From assembly GCA_050015675.1 (NCBI GenBank), contig JBEKAY010000021.1:1-64000 (forward strand): a DNA stretch of 64,000 bases, in the 5' to 3' direction. Under the pieces are notes generated by a model that did not search any database, was not told the DNA's origin, and worked only from the letters and a program-made list of their open reading frames with translations. The stretch is from Fen-1298 sp050015675. GTDB lineage: Bacteria > Bacteroidota > Ignavibacteria > UBA10030. Each line of letters begins with the position of its first letter. Position 1 is the stretch's first letter. Made by a program: the position numbers and the translations under genes. Below are positions 27,443 through 38,000 of this stretch, piece after piece.

Positions 27443-30400
27443 TTAGAAAAACGCTCTCGCTTCCATCCGCGCAAAATGGATCGGCTGCCCTCCTCCTTCC
27501 TTGCGTCCATTGTAATTAAGAGACAATTGCAGGTTCAGAGTGATGCGATAATCAAACGTCAACTGCCAAAGATAACTTTGTCCTACTGCTTTTCCAAGTG
27601 TGAATTCATAGGGCAATGATGAGTTTGGATCGGTGATATTTGACAACGATACTTCTTCCCGCTTAAGTTCCGCGCGTAATTGTCCGACGCCAGGGAACGA
27701 TTGTACAATCCTCATTCCTTCTTCATTAATATTTGCTGTTGAATTCTGCCCACCGAAATGATTTATCACTTCCGTGACCCCGAAATTGAAGCCGGTTTCC
27801 CAATTCATCGTCGGCCGATAAGAAAAATCGGAAAGCAGTGCATTGGAAACCAGATCTCGTTCCTCTGATGATTGTATGGATGCTGTCATTCGATCAATTT
27901 TGTTCACAAAGTCTGTCTGGTTGCTGATCTCTTGTACAAGTTGTGATCGAATACGTATTGACCGTTCCTCCTGAAAGGTTCTTTCTATTGATGAGACAAG
28001 CTGTGTCAATCCATATCGCTCGTTGTAACGAAAACGAAATGATAAATCGGAGTTATTCTCAAACAGAAACACATCCTGCGTAATTTGCTGCGAACCGGCG
28101 AGTGTCGTTTGATCATTCAGGAAATGTGAGAAATTGAGTAGGTATATTTGTTTGGTATCAGTCTCTTTGCTTCTCTCATCCACACGTAAATATGTTTCAG
28201 TTGAAATTGCCCGCAGAGCCTTGCTGAACCAAGAGGATGCGACCGGAAGCAAACGCGCAGGTTGCAGCCGCACACGCACACTTGTTTTGAGATCTGCGAC
28301 CGGATAAAGCTGATCGCTTGGAATATAGACGACGACATAATCACCATCGAACCGTGTGAGTTCAAAATCATTTTCATCAACAACTCCATTGCCATTCACA
28401 TCACCAATATATTTGTAATTGCCGCTTCCTTTCGCTACACGAATGAATATCCGCTCTAAGCGTGCAGAGCGTTGGTTGGAAAACTCATAGTAAAGATCGG
28501 TTTCTATAGCACGTTGGAGTGGAGTATAACGTGTTTGGGTGCGAACCAATATTCCATCTGAATTAAAATTTCCCCGACGCTTGAATTCATCGGTGAACTC
28601 TACACTGCGAATGCTTAATGTGAGTGAACTTGATAAAGACTGCCATCCGTTCAACTGCCAATTATAGAGTTGCGTCAGGGATCGCGATGCACGGCTTATT
28701 ATTCCATCAGCAGTACTATCTTCTGTTCGTATTTGATATTCGGCAGAGGCAGTCATCCTCCAGAATTCAGCAGTGACAAGGCGCGGTGCAATTTCAAGAA
28801 AACGAAAACTGCCTTGGCGTATCGAATCTTGTCCGGTGGGTGTAGAAATGCGCTCTTCCGTTTCAATGCGAAGACCGGGGCGCCACTGAGCAATTTCATA
28901 TTCCACTGTCCCACGCTGGCGGGTCCAGTTCGATTCATCTTGTAAGAGTGTGTTGGACGTGTTGATTCTCTCGATCTGGTATTGAGCTGTAGGCAAACCC
29001 GAATCTGCAACTCCGAGATTGATTTGCGTTCTCGTGGAATGCACTTCACCCGAACGATTCAGCACGCCATAGGATACCGCGCTGTTCACGCTTCGCGTTG
29101 GAAGATATGCCAGAGAGAATTCCTGAATTTCTTCATTGGCAACTGCCGCTTCGTCGAGATTCCATTTCCTATTGAACTCTACTTCATTTGCGCGATCCAG
29201 AGGAACGAACCGTCGATCTACAAACCGTTCGGAGACATGCGCATCCACTTCTCCAACATTCTTTCCTCCGATAAGCAGTCGTTTCGGATTGTAGCGAGCA
29301 GCAAACGTGAACGCACTGCCTTGAAGATTGCTTGAGTCCTGGTTGGAAAATCTGTTTTGATTAAAATTGCTCATTGCATATTCACCAGAAACAGAAAAAT
29401 CTGATGTAAGAGATAACTGCCCGTTCACATCAAAAATTTGATGAAGTTGCGGCATAGGTAAGAATTGAAGAGGAAGATAATTACCCTGGCCAATTCCCGC
29501 AAACTGAAATTGTCCGGCAGCAATACGGACGTATCCGGCAGACGTATCGGGTACGAGATCCACAGGCGAAAAACTTACGGAGTAAAATGCGAGTGAATCT
29601 CCCGGTGCATATATAAGTATCGGATAATGCCTGCCACTAATAAGCGTATCCTGCAAAATGTATTGACCTTTCACGCTATCCACTCTTGATATTCCAGAAA
29701 TAGATGCCTTCATCCGATTCGCGCCGCTTTGTCGTAGAATAGCACGCGTGGTATCGTTTAGTGAAACATCAATCGGGGAATCCGGATCATCCGCCTCCTG
29801 CACAAATGATGCGTTCAATTTTAATCTATCGCTAAACATTTTTCCACTTACTGTGCCTGCAACAAGATTGCGAATAAATTCTTGATCAGAGTATTCAAAA
29901 TCGATTACAATCCGCGACGCGTTCGTAATCAATCGACGGCTGGAAAACGTCACTTCTCCGCTAGCATAATCGATTGTATAATCATTCACATCTCCGCGTG
30001 TCATCAATTCACCATTCAAATAGACTCGCTCACTTCCTGCAATGATAATCAAATGATTTTCACCGTTTGCTCCTGTAAGGCGGTACGGACCTTGCACACT
30101 TTCCATCCCTTGAAATTGATTCGTCGTAAACTTGCCGCGCGCCGTTGCTCCGGTGAAGGACGCTGAAGCATCGACATCAGAACCTGCAATCTTTTCGAAT
30201 GAAGCAACACCGCGCGCACCTTGCAATTTGCGATCCAAACGTCCAAATTCGCCGCCCTCTTTCTGATCAATCTGCAAATTGAAATCTCCGAGCGTAGCAG
30301 AATATTGCGGATGTTTTATTTCAACATAAACTTTATCAACCTCACGCAGCGTTTGCGTTGTACCCTCAGGCTGAATGGGCGAGTTTTCATCTGTAAGTGC

Positions 30401-30982
30401 CGCCGTTACGTCAACGTCCTGAGCAAGTTTGCCGGCAAGTTGCATGCGGAAACCGGAACTCAACGAAAGGTCTCGATTAGAACCGACAGAAAAACCGCGG
30501 ACAATCGATCCGCTTTTTTGCAGGCCTGGACCGAATAAATCTTCCGAGAGTAGCCCACGCGATGACTGTGCTATAAGCGTTTTACTACCTCCTACAGAAT
30601 CCCGTCGTATCTCTAATTGTCGAAGTGCATATTCACGTTTGAAGCTGATCGGAAGCGTGCGGTACGTTACAATCATTCTGTGTGGAATTGTATCGGGAAC
30701 TATTCGTTTGAGTTGAGCTGAAGAAAACAGAATTTGACCGTACCGATAATCTATCCGGTAATCACGCAAGTGCAGTAAATGTATTGTTGAATCGATAAGA
30801 ATGTGCTCGCTTCCTTCAACAATAAATTCTTTTGGAAGTTGATAAACTGTATCACGTATGTTGAATTTGAGAATGATGGAATGTTGACCAATAGAAGTAA
30901 TAACAGTTCCAGAAGATTGAGCGGAGAGACGGGTTGAGTGAAACAACAAGACAAGAACGACAATAGAACGTAAATACTTCAT
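27443..30982 (-). CDS. Giant secreted/outer-membrane protein of unknown function
   Basis: 1179 aa starting with a signal peptide (YLRSIVVLVLLFHSTRLSAQ). It contains at least two copies of a module of the form DY-x-IDY-x-G-x-(I/V)-x-FS (RDYRIDYRYGQILFSS near 75, NDYTIDYASGEVTFSS near 335), which resembles repeats in the gliding/secretion protein SprA. The second half is rich in alternating polar and hydrophobic strands and ends HFARMEARAFF, as expected of an outer-membrane barrel. GDVNGNGVVDENDF (~870) is an EF-hand/dockerin-like calcium loop. It is not recognised as any named family. It stands alone on the minus strand. Confidence 0.75.
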   Translation of the reverse strand: MKYLRSIVVLVLLFHSTRLSAQSSGTVITSIGQHSIILKFNIRDTVYQLPKEFIVEGSEHILIDSTIHLLHLRDYRIDYRYGQILFSSAQLKRIVPDTIPHRMIVTYRTLPISFKREYALRQLEIRRDSVGGSKTLIAQSSRGLLSEDLFGPGLQKSGSIVRGFSVGSNRDLSLSSGFRMQLAGKLAQDVDVTAALTDENSPIQPEGTTQTLREVDKVYVEIKHPQYSATLGDFNLQIDQKEGGEFGRLDRKLQGARGVASFEKIAGSDVDASASFTGATARGKFTTNQFQGMESVQGPYRLTGANGENHLIIIAGSERVYLNGELMTRGDVNDYTIDYASGEVTFSSRRLITNASRIVIDFEYSDQEFIRNLVAGTVSGKMFSDRLKLNASFVQEADDPDSPIDVSLNDTTRAILRQSGANRMKASISGISRVDSVKGQYILQDTLISGRHYPILIYAPGDSLAFYSVSFSPVDLVPDTSAGYVRIAAGQFQFAGIGQGNYLPLQFLPMPQLHQIFDVNGQLSLTSDFSVSGEYAMSNFNQNRFSNQDSSNLQGSAFTFAARYNPKRLLIGGKNVGEVDAHVSERFVDRRFVPLDRANEVEFNRKWNLDEAAVANEEIQEFSLAYLPTRSVNSAVSYGVLNRSGEVHSTRTQINLGVADSGLPTAQYQIERINTSNTLLQDESNWTRQRGTVEYEIAQWRPGLRIETEERISTPTGQDSIRQGSFRFLEIAPRLVTAEFWRMTASAEYQIRTEDSTADGIISRASRSLTQLYNWQLNGWQSLSSSLTLSIRSVEFTDEFKRRGNFNSDGILVRTQTRYTPLQRAIETDLYYEFSNQRSARLERIFIRVAKGSGNYKYIGDVNGNGVVDENDFELTRFDGDYVVVYIPSDQLYPVADLKTSVRVRLQPARLLPVASSWFSKALRAISTETYLRVDERSKETDTKQIYLLNFSHFLNDQTTLAGSQQITQDVFLFENNSDLSFRFRYNERYGLTQLVSSIERTFQEERSIRIRSQLVQEISNQTDFVNKIDRMTASIQSSEERDLVSNALLSDFSYRPTMNWETGFNFGVTEVINHFGGQNSTANINEEGMRIVQSFPGVGQLRAELKREEVSLSNITDPNSSLPYEFTLGKAVGQSYLWQLTFDYRITLNLQLSLNYNGRKEGGGQPIHFARMEARAFF

Positions 30983-31123
30983 TGAGTGCGTAGAGGATAT
31001 TCCTGAAAATAGATTCGTTTCAATATCTCATAATTTCCTCCTAAACGCACTATATCAATATTGTTGTGTTATAGATAAACACGAGCATGTTTATTGTAAG
31101 ATAACGAAGAGAATGAATTGTTA

Positions 31124-31314
31124 CAACTTTTTTGTAGTGTCTCAATTTAACAAAACCGGTTAGTGATGTCAGTCCCGCACGGCGGGATTCCTGACACTCA
31201 ACAGCATCGGTCAGGACAGCCGGAGGCCTGAGAATGCAATCGTGCATTGCACGATTCAAATTCTAAGTCATTCCCACCTGACCGCACTAAACTGAGACTG
31301 CCAACTTTTTTGTA
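31124..31314. mobile_element. MITE-like element flanked by 13-bp direct repeats
   Basis: Identical CAACTTTTTTGTA copies lie at 31124-31136 and 31302-31314. Between them, GTCTCAATTTA (31139-31149) pairs with TAAACTGAGAC (31288-31298), 10 of 11 bases. Nested inside are hairpins TGTCAG...CTGACA around CCCGC/GCGGG, CGGTCAGG...CCTGACCG and AATCGTGC/GCACGATT. No coding frame fits. The layout is that of a small non-autonomous transposable element with target duplication. It fills most of the gene-free stretch 30983-31375. Confidence 0.5.
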
Positions 31315-31375
31315 TAGAGAGATGAATGTTGAGAAATCCTTCTCGTTAGCTTCTGATGAACATCGAGGAATCGCC

Positions 31376-32635
31376 TCAGGACTTTTTCACTTCAACATAC
31401 TTTAAATCACCGGTTCGAAAATAAACCCACGTGACAATCAACAGCGTCATCACTCCGCCGAATACAGCCGATGGTACTGTCCCCATGAGTTTTGCAGCAA
31501 GTCCGGATTCAAAACCCCCAAGTTCATTTGATGATGCAAGGAATATCCCATTCACTGCCATAACCCTGCCGCGCATTTCATCTGGAGTCATCACCTGTAA
31601 TATCGTTGCGCGAATAACGACGCTGACACTATCAAAAGCACCGCCGATAAAGAGCATAGCAACCGAAAGTCCCATCCATGGAGAGACTGCAAATATCAAA
31701 ATAGAGATACCGAATCCCGTAACTGACAGAAGCAAGATTTTCCATGCATGGTGCATTGGGGAAAACCGAGTCAACAAGAGCAATGTAATAACAGCACCAA
31801 GCGAGGGGGCCGCCCGCAGAATTCCTAATCCTTGTGCTCCAACATGCAAAATGTCTTCTGCATAGATAGGCAGAATCGCCATAACTCCGCCAAACATCAC
31901 AGAAAATAAATCAAGCGATATAGAGTAGAGGATGATTTTTGTTCTGAAAACAAATCGTATTCCCTGCTTGATACTGGCGATGATTTCACTTTGAACATCT
32001 GTGACATGAACAGGTTTCTCTCCTATCTGCATATAAAGGAAAAATGATGCAACTACCATTACAATAACAACAAGCAATGTGTTCGCAAATCCAATCCATG
32101 CATAGAGGAAGCCGGACATCATCGGACCAACAATAGCACCTACCTGCCAGGCAGAACTTCCCCAAGCCGAAGCGTTTTCATATAAAGGTATAGGAACAAG
32201 AATAGCGCGAAGTGAATTGCTAGTCGGAGATAAGAATGCCCGGCAAAATCCGATAATAAAAATCGTCAAGTAGATTGATGTAAGAAGAGCCGTTTGTGAA
32301 ATAGATTCCTGTTGCCGTACAATAATCTGTAGCAATATCGAACTGACAGCAATACCACCAACACTCCGCAAAAAGATTTTACGTTTACTATATTTGTCAG
32401 CAATATGACCGCCAAAGAGAGAAAAAGAAATGAAAGGAACCGCCTCTACAAGCCCAATCAGTCCCAAAGATAACGGATTGCGTGTAATGCGGTAGAGTTC
32501 GTACCCGATGGCAATTTCTTGCGCAAGAAGAGCCAATGTGAGTAGAAAAGAACCAATAACGAGATTGCGAAACTCCGGATACCGCAACGCTGCATAGGGA
32601 TCATTTTCTTGAGATAGCATTTTCCATTTATTCAT
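31376..32635 (-). CDS. MFS transporter, DHA3/EntS-like
   Basis: 419 aa with 12 predicted membrane helices. FGGHIADKYSKRKIFLRS is the loop 2-3 MFS motif, and the helices ending in the MTPDEMRGRVMAVNGIF loop are typical of the DHA3 drug and siderophore exporter branch (EntS-like). It probably exports small molecules by proton exchange. It stands alone, with a MITE-like element downstream and tRNA-Leu upstream. The substrate is unknown. Confidence 0.88.
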   Translation of the reverse strand: MNKWKMLSQENDPYAALRYPEFRNLVIGSFLLTLALLAQEIAIGYELYRITRNPLSLGLIGLVEAVPFISFSLFGGHIADKYSKRKIFLRSVGGIAVSSILLQIIVRQQESISQTALLTSIYLTIFIIGFCRAFLSPTSNSLRAILVPIPLYENASAWGSSAWQVGAIVGPMMSGFLYAWIGFANTLLVVIVMVVASFFLYMQIGEKPVHVTDVQSEIIASIKQGIRFVFRTKIILYSISLDLFSVMFGGVMAILPIYAEDILHVGAQGLGILRAAPSLGAVITLLLLTRFSPMHHAWKILLLSVTGFGISILIFAVSPWMGLSVAMLFIGGAFDSVSVVIRATILQVMTPDEMRGRVMAVNGIFLASSNELGGFESGLAAKLMGTVPSAVFGGVMTLLIVTWVYFRTGDLKYVEVKKS

Positions 32636-32736
32636 TTTTTAATAAAATAACTAAGCTCGGCTGTATTTCCAATAGACTCATTTATTTTCTTGATATCATT
32701 TTTTGGGGGTGCATTTATTTTTCAGATATAACGAAA

Positions 32737-32765
32737 AAGCCCGCAAGCATATTGCTTACGGGCTT
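32737..32765 (-). terminator. Terminator of tRNA-Leu
   Basis: On the minus strand AAGCCCGTAAGCAATATGCT continues into TGCGGGCTTTTTC, a strong GC stem followed by a five-T run (32738-32734), 6 bases after the tRNA 3' end. Confidence 0.85.
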
Positions 32766-32770
32766 CTATG

Positions 32771-32856
32771 TGCCGAAGGGGGGACTCGAACCCCCACTCG
32801 ATTTGAGTCGAACTGGATTTTGAGTCCAGCGCGTCTACCAATTCCGCCACTTCGGC
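32771..32856 (-). tRNA. tRNA-Leu (anticodon CAA)
   Basis: 86 nt. The acceptor arms GCCGAAG and CTTCGGC pair fully, and A73 is the discriminator. The D loop contains TTGGTAGA. The anticodon stem CTGGA/TCCAG encloses loop CTCAAAA (anticodon CAA, reading UUG). A long variable arm (TCGACTCAAATCGA) marks a class II tRNA. The T arm is GGGGGTTCGAGTCCCCC. CCA is not encoded. A promoter and a terminator frame it, so it is a single-gene unit. Confidence 0.97.
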
Positions 32857-32869
32857 GCTTCGTGTATTA

Positions 32870-32898
32870 AATATATCAAGGAATGGTTTGCGAAACAA
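32870..32898 (-). promoter_or_regulatory. Sigma-70-type promoter of tRNA-Leu
   Basis: On the minus strand TTGTTT (-35, 32898-32893) and TATATT (-10, 32875-32870) are separated by exactly 17 bases, which places the start about 7 bases before the tRNA. Confidence 0.6.
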
Positions 32899-32971
32899 GT
32901 TTTTTTCTTGCCAATGATTTTTGACTTTGCGCGCATATTTGGATAGATTTTCAAGGGTGGAAAAAAAATCT

Positions 32972-33397
32972 ATGACGAACTGTATTTTCTGCAAAATTGT
33001 TTCCAAAGAAATTCTGGCGGAAGTTCTCTATGAGAACGACCATGCTATTGCCCTTCTCGACATCAATCCAATTCATTTTGGTCATGCGCTTATTCTGCCT
33101 AAACAGCACTGCAAAGATTTTTTAGACCTGCCGGATGACGCCTATCATTCCATACTCCAGGTAGCCAAGATCGTCACGCAGGCATTGGTGCAGAGTTTGA
33201 AGCTTGAAGGATACAATCTGTTTTCCAATAACGGCACCATCGCCGGACAATCCGTGTTTCACTTTCATCTTCACATCACACCACGATATCCCGATGACAA
33301 TATTCGCTTTGTCCTCAAACTTAAACAATATCCAGATGGCGAAATGAAAAGGTATGGTGCGATGATTCGAAAATTTATCATACCACCAGCAATATAG
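32972..33397 (+). CDS. HIT-family nucleotide hydrolase
   Basis: 141 aa. CIFCKIV at the N-terminus and the catalytic triad motif HFHLHITPRY near the C-terminus mark the Hint/HIT branch, which hydrolyses purine nucleoside phosphoramidates and similar AMP conjugates. The frame opens at 32921, but ATG 32972 is chosen since MTNCIFCKI is the normal HIT start and AAGGGTGG lies upstream. It ends 16 bases before icd, so the two may be cotranscribed. Confidence 0.92.
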   Translation: MTNCIFCKIVSKEILAEVLYENDHAIALLDINPIHFGHALILPKQHCKDFLDLPDDAYHSILQVAKIVTQALVQSLKLEGYNLFSNNGTIAGQSVFHFHLHITPRYPDDNIRFVLKLKQYPDGEMKRYGAMIRKFIIPPAI

Positions 33398-33413
33398 AGA
33401 AAGATAAAAACCG

Positions 33414-34661
33414 ATGACACAATATGTTAAATTAACACAGCCAGCCGCTGGACAACCGATACGATTCGTGAACGGTAAACTCAGCGTTCCGGATATGCCT
33501 ATTATTCCTTTTATAGAAGGTGACGGCACCGGGCCGGATATTTGGCGCGCATCGCAACGAGTATTCGATGCTGCCATTGCAAAAGCATACGGTGGGAAGA
33601 AAAAAATAATTTGGTTTGAAGTATTCGCCGGTGAAAAGGCGAACGTCGTCTATGGCCCCAACACATGGCTTCATGACGACACGCTCGTTGCCATCAAAGA
33701 ACATATCGTTGCCATCAAGGGCCCATTGACAACGCCGATAGGCGGCGGGATTCGTTCTATCAACGTTTCAATGCGGCAAATGCTGGATCTGTACGTTTGT
33801 CTGCGGCCTGTGCAATATTTTACCGGAGTGCCATCACCGGTAAAACATCCGGAATTAATCGATATGATCATCTTCCGCGAAAACACGGAAGACATTTATG
33901 CTGGCATCGAATGGAAAGCTGGAACACCGGAAGCGAAAAAAATCATCGCATGGCTGCAAAAAGAAATGGGTGTGAAGAAGATCCGGTTCCCAGAAACTTC
34001 CAGCATCGGTATCAAACCGGTCTCCGAGGAAGGAACAAAACGGTTAGTCCGCGCCGCGATTCAATATGCCATCACTAGTAAACGCAAATCTGTGACATTA
34101 GTACATAAGGGCAATATTATGAAATTCACAGAAGGTGGTTTCCGGGATTGGGGCTATGAGCTGGCGCAAAAAGAATTCGGCGGCACGCTTATCGACGGCG
34201 GCCCGTGGATAAAACTTAACGGTGGAATTATCATTAAGGATGTTATCGCCGATGCATTCCTTCAACAAATTCTCACGCGTCCCGCTGAATACGACGTCAT
34301 CGCGACACTCAATCTTAATGGCGACTATATTTCTGATGCACTTGCCGCACAAGTCGGCGGCATCGGCATTGCACCCGGCGGCAATATCAATTATGAAAAT
34401 GGTTTCGCAGTTTTTGAGGCAACACATGGCACTGCACCTAAGTATGCCAATCAGGATAAAGTGAATCCCGGTTCTGTGATTCTTTCCGGTGAAATGATGC
34501 TGCGTTATATGGGCTGGAATGAAGCTGCCGATCTCATTATCAATGGACTCAATAAAAGCATTCAGGCAAAAACTGTCACGTACGACTTTGCACGATTGAT
34601 GGATGGAGCAAAGGAAGTGAAGTGTTCAGAATTCGGCGATGCTATTATTAAGAATATGTAA
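33414..34661 (+). CDS. icd: NADP-dependent isocitrate dehydrogenase
   Basis: 415 aa TCA-cycle enzyme converting isocitrate to 2-oxoglutarate. IEGDGTGPDIW opens the fold. NVSMRQMLDLYVCLRPVQYF contains the phosphorylatable Ser and substrate Arg positions of the E. coli type. FRENTEDIYAGIEW, TLVHKGNIMKFTEGGF, NGDYISDALAAQVGG and ATHGTAPKYANQDKVNPGS complete the site, the last being the coenzyme loop. A terminator follows at 34681. Confidence 0.96.
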   Translation: MTQYVKLTQPAAGQPIRFVNGKLSVPDMPIIPFIEGDGTGPDIWRASQRVFDAAIAKAYGGKKKIIWFEVFAGEKANVVYGPNTWLHDDTLVAIKEHIVAIKGPLTTPIGGGIRSINVSMRQMLDLYVCLRPVQYFTGVPSPVKHPELIDMIIFRENTEDIYAGIEWKAGTPEAKKIIAWLQKEMGVKKIRFPETSSIGIKPVSEEGTKRLVRAAIQYAITSKRKSVTLVHKGNIMKFTEGGFRDWGYELAQKEFGGTLIDGGPWIKLNGGIIIKDVIADAFLQQILTRPAEYDVIATLNLNGDYISDALAAQVGGIGIAPGGNINYENGFAVFEATHGTAPKYANQDKVNPGSVILSGEMMLRYMGWNEAADLIINGLNKSIQAKTVTYDFARLMDGAKEVKCSEFGDAIIKNM

Positions 34662-34680
34662 GCGCAAGATCCTTATGAAC

Positions 34681-34717
34681 AAAGAGCATTTCACGTTGTG
34701 GAATGCTCTTTTTGTTT
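34681..34717 (+). terminator. Rho-independent terminator after icd
   Basis: AAAGAGCATT...AATGCTCTTTTTGTTT: a 10-base stem with an 8-11 base loop and a T run, 20 bases after the icd stop. Confidence 0.85.
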
Positions 34718-34729
34718 CCTCCCCGTTTC

Positions 34730-34758
34730 TTGAAAGACTCGGCATTTTTCAGTATTAT
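34730..34758 (+). promoter_or_regulatory. Predicted sigma-70-type promoter of clpS-alaS
   Basis: TTGAAA (34730-34735) and TATTAT (34753-34758) are 17 bases apart, directly after the icd terminator and before clpS. A palindrome CGAAATTTCG (34764-34773) lies near the expected start point. Confidence 0.5.
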
Positions 34759-34788
34759 ATATACGAAATTTCGTAACATAGAATTGCC

Positions 34789-35079
34789 ATGACTCAAGCT
34801 CCATTACAAAACCCTCTTCAACAGGAAGAAAAAGACACCGATATATTGATTGAGCAGCCGGCGAAAGTGATTTTGTTCAATGATGAAATTCATTCCTTCG
34901 ACGAAGTCATCGGACAGATTATCAAAGCCACCGGCTGCGATACAACGAAAGCAGAAGCATTGACGTGGGAAGTCCACAACAGCGGCAAAGCGATGGTGTT
35001 TGAGGGACAGATGGACAACTGTCTGAAAGTGTCTCACATATTAGAAGAGATTGCGCTCAACACACAGATTGAAGTTTAA
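34789..35079 (+). CDS. clpS: ATP-dependent Clp protease adaptor ClpS
   Basis: 96 aa. The adaptor binds N-degron substrates and delivers them to ClpAP-type proteases. The fold motif VILFNDEIHSFDEVIGQI and the second half (ALTWEVHNSGKAMVFEGQMD, where the usual VHxxG is present) are clear. A ~25-residue acidic and polar tail precedes the domain, as normal. No clpA or clpC lies nearby. It is 5 bases upstream of alaS, probably an operon. Confidence 0.88.
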   Translation: MTQAPLQNPLQQEEKDTDILIEQPAKVILFNDEIHSFDEVIGQIIKATGCDTTKAEALTWEVHNSGKAMVFEGQMDNCLKVSHILEEIALNTQIEV

Positions 35080-35084
35080 TCTTT

Positions 35085-38000
35085 ATGACCTCATCCGAAA
35101 TCCGAAATAGCTTTCTGAAATTTTTTGAAGAGCGCGGGCATACCATTATTGCAAGTTCACCTGTTGTTCCATACGACGATCCGACACTTCTTTTCGCTAA
35201 CGCAGGAATGAATCAATTCAAGGATGTCTTTCTTGGCACTGGCAAACGCACGTACAAGCGCGCAGCAGATACACAAAAATGTATCCGTGTCAGCGGGAAG
35301 CACAACGACCTTGAAGAAGTCGGACGAGATATGTATCACCACACTTTCTTTGAGATGCTCGGAAATTGGTCGTTCGGCGATTATTACAAGAAGGAAGCCA
35401 TCACGTGGGCGTGGGAATTGTTAACAAAAGTCTGGGGACTTCCAAAGAATCGCCTCTGGGCAACCGTGTACAAAGATGATCAGGAAGCCGAGCAATTTTG
35501 GAAAACTCTTACGGACATAGATCCAACTCATGTTTTACGCTTCGGTGAAAATGATAATTTTTGGGAAATGGGTGAAACCGGACCGTGCGGACCGTGTTCT
35601 GAGATTCACATAGATCGAACACCTGCCGGCAATGCTACATCTGAAATGGTGAATGCCGGTATACCGGAAGTGATGGAAATCTGGAATCTTGTTTTCATCC
35701 AATACAATCGCGACGAGACCGGCAAACTTACTCCCCTGCCATCCAAGCACGTCGACACTGGAATGGGATTCGAGCGTGTCTGTGCAGTACTGCAAAATAA
35801 AATATCAAACTACGACACCGACGTTTTCTCACCAATTATTAAGAAGATTTCCGAACTCACCGACAAACTGTATGATGGCGGCATGCAATCCGCAATTGAT
35901 AATTCGCAATTCGAATTTGATACGTCTATGCGTGTCATTGCTGATCACGTGCGCACACTGACATTTGCGATTGGTGATGGTGCACTTCCGAGTAATGAAG
36001 GACGCGGGTATGTTCTCCGCCGGATTTTGCGCCGTGCAGCCCGCTTCGGACGTAATCTTGCCATGCACGAGCCGTTTATTTATCAACTGGTACCGACACT
36101 TGTTGAGACAATGAGCTACATCTTTCCGGAGATCAAAGCAAATCAGGATCATATCCAAAAAATAATTAAAGGCGAAGAAGAAAGTTTTAATGCAACGCTG
36201 GATCGCGGACTGGAAATATTTGAAGATATTGTTGAAGCGTCTGTCAAAACACAATTAGATCGTGATGGTTACCGAATAATCAATGAATTCAATCCAGATC
36301 ACTCACCTATAAAGTATCAAATAATTACACGGAATAATTCTTTTGATAGAATTGCAGAAATTCCTAAAAACAGTTGGAGCAGCGATTTAAATAAAATAGT
36401 AAGTACACCTCCATGTATTTCTGGAAAAGATGCTTTTAAACTCTACGACACATTCGGTTTTTCACTTGACCTGACAGAATTGATGGCAAGCGAACGTGGA
36501 TTGAAGGTGGATGTAGAAACTTTTACTAAGTTAATGGCGAAACAAAAAGAACGCTCAAGAGAATTACGAACTGAGTCTGGGACTTACTCTATTACAGTAT
36601 CCCCTACAAGTCTATCTGTTAAACGAAACATAGAATCTGCTCGACAAATCGATACATCAAAATTTGAAAAGTTTTTTAAATTTGTTGGTTATGATAAGTT
36701 CGAAGTTGAATCTTCAATTCTTTCAATTAAAGACAATCTTATCGTTCTTGAATCAACTCCATTTTACGGCGAATCAGGAGGACAAGTAGGCGATACCGGT
36801 GAACTTATTATCGACCATAATTCATTTGCAGTCATCGACACACAGAAAAGTGGAAACGTCAATGTTCATATTCTTGAAAAACAACCCAATGATTTTTCTG
36901 GTAAGGTAAAAGCGATAGTAGATAAAGAGCGCCGTCTCTCTATCATGCGCAACCACTCGGCGACACACTTACTCCATAATGCATTGCGCCGGATTCTTGG
37001 AACGCACGTGCATCAAGCCGGTTCGCTCGTGGCACCGGACTATTTACGGTTCGACTTCGCGCACTTTGCCAAGTTAAGCGATCAGGAACTTGCCGACATC
37101 GAAGCATTAGTGAATGAGAAGATCAAAGAAAATATTCCGCGCACTCCGGGATTGCACAACATGCCTTTCGAAGATGCGAAAAAGCTTGGCGCATTGATGT
37201 TCTTCGGTGATAAATACGGCGACTTCGTCAACGTGATTCAATTTGGCGATTTCAGTACCGAGTTTTGCGGGGGCACGCACGTCAATTCCACCGGTGACAT
37301 TGGTTACTTCAAAATTCGCAGTGAAGGCAGTGTGGCAAGCGGTGTGCGCCGCATCGAAGCAGTAACAAATGAGTATGCAATTGAATTGCTAAAAATACAA
37401 GACAAAAGCTTGCGTGACCGTTTTGATTATGCTTATCAGCAAATGGAGGAACTTGCAAAACTGAAAACCGAATTAACTTCCATAAGCGATAGTAAATCCG
37501 AATCAATTCGTAATTCGTTTGGCGGGTTTGAAGAAAGATTGGAAAACCTGAAGCGTATAACAGCATTTCCAACTCAAGCTTCAATCGAACTTGCTTCGTA
37601 TTTTGATCAACTGAGCAGCCACGGCAAAGTTCTCGAAGAAATTATACTTCAGCTTGCCGATGAGAAGAAGTTATTAGAAAAAGATCTGGCGAAATCACGG
37701 CTGCAATCGCTTTCCGGTTCGATGGATGAATTGATTGCTTCTGCCATTTCGATTGGGAACATCAAGATGGTCGCAGCAAAAGTCTCTGCTGCTTCCATAG
37801 ATGAATTAAAGAACCTTGGCGACTCGCTTCGCACAAAACTTGGCAGCGGTGTCGGACTGCTGGCTTGCGTTCTTGAAGATAAAGTTCAACTTGTCTGCGT
37901 CGTCACAGATGATCTCGTCTCTGCGAAGAGGATTGAAGCGGGAAAAGTTGTTGGTGCAATCGCTAAATTAGTCGGCGGCGGCGGCGGCGGACGTCCGCAC

